64,000 nucleotides of DNA from Clytia hemisphaerica (Eukaryota; Cnidaria; Hydrozoa; Leptothecata; Clytiidae): NCBI GenBank assembly GCA_902728285.1, contig CACVBU010001154.1, positions 496,001 to 560,000 of the forward strand, read 5' to 3'. Both the position numbers and the translations under genes were made by a program. Under the pieces are notes generated by a model. The model saw only the letters and a list, made by a program, of their open reading frames with translations, was not told the origin of the DNA and ran no database searches. Shown here piece after piece: positions 49,101-61,100 of the stretch. The first letter of the stretch is position 1, and every line of letters begins with the position of its first letter.

Positions 49101-52100
49101 CTCCTGGAAGGGAAAGAAGAAATTCCGTCGCTTAGAGAAAAAGGGCCGATTGTTTTAATTCTGTGACATTTTTCACCAGATTTAAAGAGACAAAGACACA
49201 TTAAAAGATCAGGAGCGGTTTACTGTCTTCTTAAATCTGGTGTGTGATTATCAGACTAAAAAAGTATCTACAAACTCCTGGAAGGGAAAGAAGAAATTCC
49301 ACATGTAAAATTAAATGTAGATAGATAATGTCATTGAGAAGGGAATTCATGGGGAATATTACCTGGCTCACAAGCCATTAAAGTGCATGACATCTGTCCG
49401 TTCGGTTGACACATGCTGAAAAGAGAGAAAGGAACATCAATAAAAGCATTCGTTCGACGAATTTCAGTTGTTCTTTTCATTGCAAATCAAATGACAAATA
49501 AATGATGGTTAAAAGTTAACAATCTTACCATGTATTGCATTCATCGAAAATGTTTTCACCAACTTTGAATTTTCGTCCATTATGGTTGCATTCTGATTTA
49601 TCTGAAATTGTTTGAGAAAAATTCCCATCATTTATTCAAGAATAAATTATCCGTGATAAAGCACAATTTTCTTTTCTCAAAAAGCTATCAGTCTATACGC
49701 TATTCAAGTAAATGCAAATCTGCAAGTGCAATGCTCTCTAAACCACAACATTTCTATTTCTTCGTAAACTTTTTGTTGTTTTAATTCTGCCATTATAAAA
49801 TCAAACGTTCGAATCTCTAGAGGCAATCCGTTACGCTAATCGAACGTTTGATTCCATAATGGCGATTACATAACTTAACAAATCATGAAAAAGCTCAAGG
49901 AATTTACTTCGAATAACAGGAGAGTCTACTCTAACCCTTTGAGTGCCAGGGTCCTTTTTTCTAAGTTTTTTTTAAAAAATCGCTAGTTCAAACTTTAAGG
50001 GCTTATATCTCCTGATCTAGAAGGAATTAGAAGCTCGTATATAGCTCGTTGGATAGCTTAGAGTCTCTTCTTTCTTTTGGGCGCCTTCGGCGCCGCCCGA
50101 TTTAGGAAGGGCGTGGTGGGCGGCGGCCAAGGGGGGGGTAGGTTAGGGAATTAAAGGGGGGTAGGTTAGGGAATTAAAGCAGTCAGGCCCGCTGCGCGGA
50201 CCTGACTGAACTGATGAAAAGGTGCCCAGTGGTAAAATTTCAAATCAATTCACTAGAAGACAGAATAAAGTAAAACAGGGCCAAATTTGGAGGTTCTTGG
50301 ATCACTCGTTGACCAAAAATAGTCAAAAAACGGTCAGAATCTCAAAAAAGTGAATTTTTGTCAATTTTTTGCATTTTTTTGACTTTTTTGCTTAAAATTT
50401 CGCTGGAAAGACTCACTTTTGAATTTTTTTTTGCTTGACCATAAAGGACAATCTAATTCCTACGAGTTCGACCAAAAATAACGATTTCTAACTCAAACTG
50501 GGCATTACGGGAGGGCTTCGCCCTCCTATATAGCCCATGTCGTATATATACGACATCGGCACTTAAAGGGCTAAGAAAGATTTTAACTCACGTGTAGGTT
50601 GAACTTCTGGTTCTGGTGGGCATAGTGCGAGAGTACATCCTGCGGTGCCGACAGCATTCTTGTCTTTCGCCGAACAAATGCTGAAAAATAAACGTAAGAC
50701 AAATAAAGATTATATTTTTTGAACCCAAAAAGATACTGCAATTGCAAAAAAGAGATGTAAAATGCGTCTTAGAACTTCATTTTCTCATACAAGTTAAATC
50801 AATTTAGATGGCTAATTTGCAGGGGCAGTTTAGTTTTCTTATTTCGAATCCTTACCATGTGTTACAGTCCATTTTGAACGATTCGCCATCTTTGTAAGAT
50901 TTCCCTTCGTGGTAGCAAACTCCTGGAAGCGAAAGAAGAAAGTGTATTAGTTAAAGAGAAAAACACCCGTTGTTTGTAATATTGACATTTATTATCAGAC
51001 TCATCAAGGCTAAACAAAATTGTTTAACAGAAAAAGAGACATTCAAAGATCAAGAGACTACTTTGAGCCTAATTATGTAATGTGATATTATTATCATACT
51101 AAAATTACCTGGCTCACAAGCCATTAAAGTGCATGACATCTGTCCGTTCGGTTGACACATGCTGAAAATAGAGAAAGGGGCATCAATGAATTTCTTCCTT
51201 CGACGAATTTCAGTGGTTCTTTTCATTGCAAATCAAATTTCATACAAATAAATGATGGTTAGAACTTAACATTCTTACCATGTATTGCATTCAACGAAAG
51301 TGTTTTCACCAACTTTGAATTTTCGTCCATTATGGTTGCATTTTGATTTATCTGAAATTGTGCGAGAGAAATCCCTCATTTATTCGAGGTCCGTGATAAA
51401 GCATAATGTTTTTTCTCAAAAAGCTATCGGCCTTAAACGCTGTTCAAGTAGATGCAAATCTGCAAATACAATGCTCCCTTAACCATAAAATGTCTATTTC
51501 TTCGTAAACGTTGTCTTGTATTAATTCTGTCATTATGAAAGCAAACGTTCGAATCTCTAGAGGCGATCCGTTACGCTAATCCAACGTTTGCTTCCATAAT
51601 GGCGATTCTGTAACTTAACAAATCATGAAAAAGCTCAAGGAATTTACTTCGAATAACAGGAGAGTCTACTCTAAGAAAGATTTTAACTCACGTGTAGGTT
51701 GAACTTCGGGTTCTGGTGGGCAAAGTGCGAGAGTACATCCTGCGGTACCGACAGCATTCTTGTCTTTCGCCGAACAAACGCTGGAAAACGAATATAAGAG
51801 AAATAAATATATTGCTTGAACCCAAAAAAACAGTGCAATTGCAATAAAGAGATGTAAAATGCTTCTTAGAACTTCATTTTCTCATACAAGTTAAATCAAT
51901 TTAGATGGCTATAATTAGGAGGGACAGTTTAGTTTTCTTATTTCGAATTCTTACCAAGTGTTGCAGTCCATTTTGAACGATTCGCCATCTTTGTAAGATT
52001 TCCCTTCGTGGTAACAAACTCCTGGGGGGGGGAGAAGAAAGTGTATTAGCTAAAGAGAAAAACATCCGTTGTTTGTAATATTGACATTTGTTATCAGACT

Positions 52101-55100
52101 TATCAAGGCTAAACATAATTGTTTAACTGTTAATTGTTTGTCTTTTTTAAGAAAAAGAGACGTTCAAAGATCAAGAGACTACCTTGAGCCTAATTATGTA
52201 ATGTGATATTATTATCATACTAAAATTACCTGGCTCACATGCTATTAAAGTGCATGACATCTCTCCGTTCGGTTGACAGATGCTAAAATACAAAATAGAG
52301 AAATGCAAAGCATTTAAATGCTTTAAATCCTTACGAATTTCTGTTGTTTTTCTTTCATTGGAAATATAAAATATTAAGGAAAATATTGTAGCCCGTCCAC
52401 TACTCAATCATCTGTATGTATTTTTTAAAGGATTTAATTTTCATTATTTTTGACAAAGGAAAGAAAAGGCTTTCACACAAAAGTGAAAATGGACGGTATA
52501 CATTAACAATCTTACCATGTATTGCATTCATCGAAGATGTTGTCACCAATTTTGAATTTTCTTCCATTATGGTTGCATTCTGATTTATCTGAAATTGTGC
52601 AAGAAAAAAGCATATCCTTTACCCCGAGCAGCTTGTTTTAGATATAAAAGTAAATCGGCAATTCTTAGCCAGTTTTCAAGGCTGGGTTATTTTTTGACAG
52701 TCACATTCAAGAAAATAGCAAAAAATCAAAACGGACAAACCTTTTTTAATGTCATCTTGACAAGTGAAATAGTTCTTGATGGTCAAACTTTGGTCTTTAC
52801 ATTTTGCATTTTCGAATTCACATTCGTTAGGGTAAGTGCGTCCATCACTTCCACAAATTGGCTTGTATTCACGAGTGCATGGTTTCACGCATCCTGAGAA
52901 ATAATAACCATAATACGTAAAAAGAAAGGTGACGCCAAGATCGCTTTGAATGCTACCCCAATACCTATCCTTAACAAAAAAAAGGAACGATGTTTTAAAA
53001 AAAAATGCATGATATGAAAACAGCGAGAGAGTTACGCTTATAATGAAAATGGTATATAAAAATAACAAATATACCATGAAGCAATTATCCTTACCTAGTG
53101 CCGGTTGTGGTTGGGGTTTTGGGGGTGGACAAAATATTTTCGTACATCCAGCCATTCCAATCTTGGACTTATCTGGCACAGTACATACGCTAAGAAAAGA
53201 AAATGAGATGTAATAAGGAAATGATTGTTGATTTCCAAAATTGTCCTTCTCTTTAAATTTTGAAAATAAGGGGAAATAAGGAAAATTCAGGTGTTTTTAA
53301 TGTCTGTAGCGGGAATGTTTAAACTCGAAATTAGGATATCTTAGGTTTTAAGACTTTACTGTAAAGACTAATCTCTGGTGCAGAAAAAAAAACTCAACCC
53401 TCTCTAGAAATTCAATGTTCGAATACCCTCCCCCCCCCGTCTCCCATTCTTCGATTTCATTTTTGTTCTTACCAAGTATTGCAATCATCTTTAAATGAAG
53501 CGCCATCATTGTACGTTTTGCCTTCGTGGTAACACACTCCTAGAAGCGAGAAAGAAATTGTCCTATTAATGGGAAAATAGAAGCAGCAACAAGTATTAAG
53601 GCAGCTCAAGAAAATCACATAATCCACATTGCTTGTCTGTGGCTACACTTACCAGGGAAACAAGCCATGATAGTACAAGCCATCATTCCGTTGGTTCCGC
53701 ACGTACTAAGATAAAAAGTTCCAGATCATTAGAACAACATTTTTAACATTCACGCATAGAATAAAGTAAATAAACCCCAGCTAAATACTTTATTTATCCT
53801 TGGTAAATGAAGCAGCTGGATATAAGATCCAGTTTAAAATTCTAGCTCTTAAAGGTTATTATTTCACGCATCTCCTGCCGTTTGCTTACAAGCATTTGAA
53901 AAAAAGACTTTCTCGCCCTTCGGCGCATCTATCGAGTACAAACTTTTGAGTTACTTTTTTGTTACTTCTGCTTTGTCGGCGTCAGAGATTTCCATATGCC
54001 AAAAAAAATCTTTCACGAGATAATTACTTTGTCATAAAAGAACAATATAAATGAAAGGATATTCTGGAAGAACATACCAGCTATTGCACTCATCCCATAC
54101 CCTTTGACCTGGCGGGTAAAACTTTCCATTCAACTCACAACCTAAATAATGAACATGAAAACAACAGTAGTCTATTTGCTCATCTCGGGAATAGTGACAT
54201 ATGATGAAAGTTTCAGAATTTTTGACTTTATATTGTAATTCGAACTTGTATCTAGTCAGCCTGACTATTTTACTAAGGTAAGTGGCGGATCCGAAGGGGG
54301 GGGGGGGGTTAAAAATTTATGCTGGAATGTCTACAATACCTTATAAGGAGTATGGCCAAAAAACATTCTCCGTCATAAATTTTGAATCCCTGAGGTTGAT
54401 TAATGGATGTTTAGAGGTCGTTGTAATCTAACAATTGATGGGGATAATTACCTTCAGGCTTAGGAGGACACAATTTGATCGTGCAAGCAAAGTTTCCGTT
54501 TTGATTTTTGTCAGTAACAGAACAGGTGCTAAATTAGAAGAATAAGAATAATTTAGAAAAAACGTGGAAGATTATAACGGTTGTGGAAAAGATTAGGCAA
54601 ACAGATATATCATATTCCTTTACAAAATAGATCAGTGAAATAGATTTTCAACCAATACTTTAGCGTCGCTCACTTACCAGTCATTACATCCATCAATTTT
54701 AAAACTTTCTCCATTTTGATATTCTTTTCCTTCGTGATAACAAACTCCTACAAAACAAAAATAAAAGAGAAAATTAGAATCCAGTTTTCGTTGAATGAGT
54801 CTTCTTAACTGTAAGACGCACGGGGAATTGAAATGTTTTCGAGTTATGGAATTATCGACTTATAGTGACTTGTTTAAGGGTTTACTGTCTGAAGCGACCT
54901 GAACACTTTTCCGAAAAGACATTCAAGTTATGGAGATTATACTTTAGCCATCTTTTAATGATTGTCTTGAGAGTGCTAAGGGGTTTCCGAAAATAACCAA
55001 AATTGGTATACTTCGCCCATTCGTCAAACAATCCATGAATAAGTAATGCTTTAACACCCAGCTGCTGGCCCGATCGTTGTTTCGACGTTCATAATGGCCG

Positions 55101-58100
55101 TTGTCTGGATATTCTATAATGGTCGGAAACACTTACCAGGCGGGCAAGCCATCAAGGTGCAACCAAATAGGCCGTTTGATCCACAAGTGCTAGAAGTAAG
55201 AAGATAAAGAATCACAATACCCACAAGATTAGGAATAAAGTCAAGCATTTGTCTCTCTTCCTAAAGATAATCTCCTTTTTATATGAATCATGCGAAATTT
55301 CATTGACTTTCTAGGGAAAACATACCAACTGTTGCAATCATCCCAAGCTTGTTGTCCTGGTTTGTAATATTTTCCTTTCAATGTACAGCCTATAAAAGTT
55401 TAAAAGATATTAGTAAGTAAAAACTTCAAGCTTAAAATTCTCGTGGTTTACTATTTTTGCGGAGAAGTGCTTTCTTTAAAGATTTCGGAAGAAGTCACAA
55501 GCGTGTTTCAACAGAACATTTCTCTCTAAACTGTTTATAATGACATTGATCTTGAATGTTACGAGACACGATAATGCAAAATGCTTTTCTCTTACCGCAT
55601 TCTTCCAATCCTCTAGCCTTAGTTCCATCAATTTGTTGTCCAGTCTTTGTATCGACGCACCAACAATAGCCTGTGGACGGATGACATTGTTTGTTGACGT
55701 AATCACCTTGGATATCACATTGTGGTTTGTATTGACCGAGAAGTGGTTTACTGTTGCTCGCTTCCAAGGAGGAAAGTTTGTCTGCACATGTTGGAACTAT
55801 AAAATCGAAGGGAGAGAAGATTTTGGATTCGGGAATTGAAATCTCACAACATTTTTAAGATTTTACCAATCTTTACGCTGATGTACCGATAGAATTTGAC
55901 GATCCTGCCCTGTTTTGATTTCACCCTACCCGGATAGAAAAGGAAAAGTAAAATTTTTCTTAGTTTGGATGTGCGTGCGCATTTGAAAACAAACCAGTTT
56001 AAAATCTAAAGTTAGGGAATGATCGCAATTAAGAGGAAATTATTTTACAAAGTTACCATGGAACGAAAGGATGAGGAAAGAAAGTTTTGGGAGGGGGAAA
56101 CTTACGAAAGAGAACAAAAGAGTGAACAAACGAAAGGCGAATGATTACTAAAAACCAACCTTTGACATCACCAGGTGAAGCGTATTGTTTGTATTCGTTT
56201 AATTGGAAATCTTTTTGATATTGTAGGGTATTGCCAACAAGAATGACCGGTACTTCAACATCTGTGTAATAGTCACCCCCTTTCAGCCAATCACCATTCT
56301 TATCATTCAAGTCAGTACACCAACCCAAATTCAAGGTAGCATCCAACAATACAGAATGCATATCTCCACCGAACCTCAATTCATATTTAAAGGTACCATC
56401 TTCTGATAACTTGACATTCTTATATTGTTTTCTATCTAGAAGGTTTTCTGGACAGTCAGCATCTTCACCTTCGCGGACATCGCAGTAAAGGGGTTTAGTT
56501 GCTTTGACGGTCAGACAACTTCCAACAAGGATTGATTGAAGGGTAGGCGGGAACATCAAATTTCCTGAGACAGTGAAAACTGGGGAAGGGACGACCGACT
56601 TCTCGATGTCATCTTGACAAGTGAAATAATTCTTGATGGTCAAACTTCGATCTTTACATTTTGCATTTTCAAATTCGCATTCATTTGGGTAAGTGCGTCC
56701 ATCACTTCCACAAACTGGTTTGTATTCACGTCTGCATGGTTTCACACACGACAAACAGTCGACTTTTTTACCAGCTGGTTGTCTTGTTCCACTGATTTCC
56801 CGTCCGGAATCTTCTTCAACACACCAACAATGTGCGGTAGATGGATGACATTGTAATTTCTCGAACTTTCCACTTGAACTGCACTGTGGGACATATTCTC
56901 CGAGTAAACCACGTGCATTACTGCTTTGCTTTTGACATGCAGTGACCTCTGAAATAAAAACATACGAAATATTTTTATAATAACTCTCCTGTTATTAAGT
57001 TCACTCGTTAGGGTATTGGAAGATCTTTCGATCGAAATTAGGTCGCAGAAATATAATTTGCGATAAATTTTCCTTGCTTGAAAAACAAAAATGCAAAAAA
57101 ATCTTCTTACTTGGGCAAGGACCATTTGCAACCCAGGTGATAGAATTATCTTGACACTGTGCAACTTCTAAATTACATTGGTTTGCATATGTCTTTCCGT
57201 TACTTCCACAACGGGGATCCCACAAATAAAAGCAGGCTTGGTTGCAAGCTTCTTGCTCTAAGAGGTGAAAAAAAATCAACTTTCAGAATGTAACTTAGTG
57301 AGCAACATTGCTTCGCAAGAGAGGTGAAACCAGTGAGTGATTTATGCTTTAGATTCGTAGAGTCTTATTTTTAGTCCAAAACCAAATCCATCCGAACTAA
57401 ATGGATATGCATGTTTGAAGAAACATAAAATAAGGCTTGGAATGGAGACTGGTGATAAGGTTACTTCTGTTGCGTCCATTGAACGTTCAGAACATCCATA
57501 AGACGTTAGATGAATGTTAATCCAACCAAATTACACTTACTACACTCGTACTCTTCACCATCAAGGTACCATTTGTTAGTACATCCTCCACATGGGTCTT
57601 GCATACAAACAGCTTTCTTGTTGCTCAAACACGCTTTCTTCGCGCATGGTTTGAACGTACAGAAAGCACGTGGTTGGCCAACACCACATTCTATAAATGA
57701 ATAAGTTGGAATTTTTCAAAATTTTGAAAGACTAGGCTATATGCTAAAAACAAGGAAGACAGAATTTCTTTTACAGAAAGACAACAAAGCCACAGATATC
57801 TGTAAAGCCCGAAGGGCTAGATAGGCAGCTTTAAGCTTTCTCCAGCAAAAAAAAATGAAGCAAAAATTTGGCTTTTTAAATTTCGTGCCGAAGGATAGGA
57901 TCTAGCATTTTAATTGTTTTCGGAACGTGAGATCAAAAAAAGTAGGCGGCAAACGCTATTTCGCAGCTCTCAAACCAGTGAAGTTGCTTGTTGTCACGTG
58001 ATTTCTTTGCTAGGAAATCCTACCAAAATTTGCTTCATTTTTCGATAAAGGCCGCGGATCTAGCCATTCGGGCTTTACAGATCTGTAAACGAAACAGCCT

Positions 58101-61100
58101 GTTTCTATATTTCTGTCTATCTTGAATGCAGGTTGCGGATTTTCTGCGTTGAAATTCTGGCGTCACAAGTATCCACAAATTGGTCATCAGCTTGGACTTA
58201 TTTTGTCTTGTATATTCTTGAAAGTAGGTCCAAATAAATAAGATTAAACAAACATAAACTAACCCTTGCATTTTCCTTTGTAAGCCAATTGTAAATCACC
58301 GTAGTTACATTTGATAGCAGATTTCAAAACACACAAGTTGGAGTAAGTTTTCCCGTCACTTCCACAGTGAGGTTCATACTCTCTTGTGCAAATGCCTGGA
58401 CAGTCATCGTCTTGCACTGTAAGTGTGAAAAAAGAAAATCAGTTGAAAAGAAATTCAATCATTTAATCATGATTTTCTTTACATCTCTAAAGTAATTTGA
58501 ATTTTTGTGTTAGAAACTTGAATTAGAATTGTTCGAAGTCAGTCGATTATTTCTTTAGTTTATTCAGATTTTTTTTCATTCGATGTGTTCAGATGTTATA
58601 CTGTACCTTATAGAAATCTTTTGTCTATCTGAGAGTCTTACTAAAAACACACACACTATCAAAATAATTCGGTAAAACTGTACAGTACCTGGTTTCATGG
58701 GTTGAATTTGACTTTGCTGGCACTTTCCATCGGACACCATTTGCAATGCATTATTCTCACATTGAGCATTTTCAAGTTCGCACTTGTTTCCGTAAGTCTT
58801 CTTATCGCTTCCACAAACGGGTTTGAAAATACGCGCGCAAGCTTTCAAGCATGGTGTTCCACATTCGAAGTTTCGTCCACGTGCATTTTTACGTGAACCG
58901 TATAGTTCATTGCCAGTGTGTGGGTCGACACACCAACAATAACCGGTGGAGAAATGGCATTGTTTTGTAGAGTATGAACCATCAACTTTGCATTGTGGGA
59001 TATATTTACCAGGGATTTGTTTCTCGCTGGCTTTGATTTCACATTTAGTAGGCGCTGCAGAATGCAGAATGAACATGTGTTATTACAGTAAGCACTTTGG
59101 AAAATTTAACAATTAGTCAACCCTGGCTAGATGATCCCTCTATGAAAGAATTGTGGCGTCTTTTTTACCAGAAGAAGGGGTAAATGAAAATATGGGCAAT
59201 ATGGTACTTAGAAAGGAAATCTCATGTTAATTTTGACCAGATCATTTCGAGTTTTTTTCGGGTGTGCTTGGTTTAAAATTCAAAAGAGGTTTCTTCTACC
59301 ATTTAATATCAGCCAGGAAGGCTCAAATAGCTTTAAAATGATAAGACATGCGCATTGTCGACTGATTAAATTCATAATGATCCCTTATTGAATGACAAAG
59401 TCGAAGAAAAACTGAAGAGACGAAAGGTCAACTTACGTCTACACATGCCATCAGATTTCTTGTTGATTGAAGCATCTTTACATTGAGCGATTTGTAAAAG
59501 ACATTCGTTATCGTATGTCTGACCATCACTACCACAAAGAGGTTCGTACGAAAATGGACATGCTTTCTCACAGGAATCTCCTGCAGAACCTGAAAATGAG
59601 ATTTTCAGAAATTCTAGTAATCAGTTTGTTTGTCTGGCTTGATAAAAAAGCAAGCCAATAGATAATTAAAGATACGATAAAAATCTAGAATTAAGTCTTA
59701 AATTTCTCTAGTTAGAATCCTAGAGCTCTACAAAACTGTAGGTAGTACAAGGAGCACATTACTATAAGGAGCACAAATCCTTTAATGGGTACGAGCAGCC
59801 TAAAAATCATCGAGCTAAAAATAACGCCCGCTTTTCGGTTTTAGTTTACAATAAAACTGAAACCTCAAGCTTAAAGGTTATTTCCGGAGGGAATAGAATT
59901 AAGTTGTATCGGTGTAGGGCTTTAAAACGACTAACGTGCCCGGTAATACTGACTGCTATAGAGGTAATCTAAACTAATCTTTCAGTGAAAGAAGCAAAGG
60001 TATATGAATTTGTGCCCCCTGCTCAAACAGAATTCTCATAAAAGATGAATAAGTGAAAAACTTCAAAATAACAGATGCGTGATGACTTTGCAAAAGATTA
60101 ACAAGTGACATTTTTATTTACCAATGATCAGAAGTAACATGTAAATATCAATCCTTAAGGTCATCTGCAGACTCGACTTCCTTTTGAACGAAATTGTATC
60201 ATGATTATAAGATTTCGGTACCAGCTCGACTTAAAGATTCTTTTACAAAAAGAATACCTTAGGAAATTTAATGTAGATAGGGCCTTAATCTTATAGAGCC
60301 GAGTAGAATTTTGTGACACTAAAGACAGAGGTATTTTTTGAAGAAGGAAATGATTTCAAGGAGGGTATCCCTACCAAAACAAACGACATGGTAACGTGAA
60401 GTGGTCATGGAATGGGAAAGTTTATTTTGATTTTACAGGAGAATTATTATTATACACCTTTTCGACCGTAGCCGTCAATTGCCGCGCGGGAATTTTTTTG
60501 TCCGCTTTATTCCACTAAAACTGTCCTAGTCCTTTTTTCGCACCTATAGACAATAGAAAAATGTGTCAAAAAAGGATTGGATCGAGTTTAGTGGGACAAA
60601 AGTGGCACGCGTCTGACCGCGCGACTACGATCGAAAAGGTGTATTATTACAGTACAGTGGAGATTATCGAGTCTTTCAATCAAAAATTTGCTGATTCAAG
60701 GCTGACAGATTGACCCTGTCACACATTGGAATTTCTCGACATCATAAAATTATTACACATGAAGTTCATCGTCAGTAGTGCCGATGACTAACAATCAGAT
60801 TGACTCAGTAATAAACCAAGACAGTAGATTTGTTTATTTTGAAAATAAAAAAATTCCATTGATAATCAGAGAAGTGTAAAATTTCATAGCATAAGCAATC
60901 GAGATATATAATGAAAATACACAGTGACATACTCTGTCTGTAGCAACAAACAGTACAAATCACTACTGTACTGTATAAGTTTGAAAACAGACTAAACATC
61001 TCTGTTCAGAGAAAATGAGAGAATCCTATGGAATAGCCCTATAAAAGCTATAATCGAAGATCTGGGGCTAGTCATTGACAATTATCTCGCTGTTTTTAGA

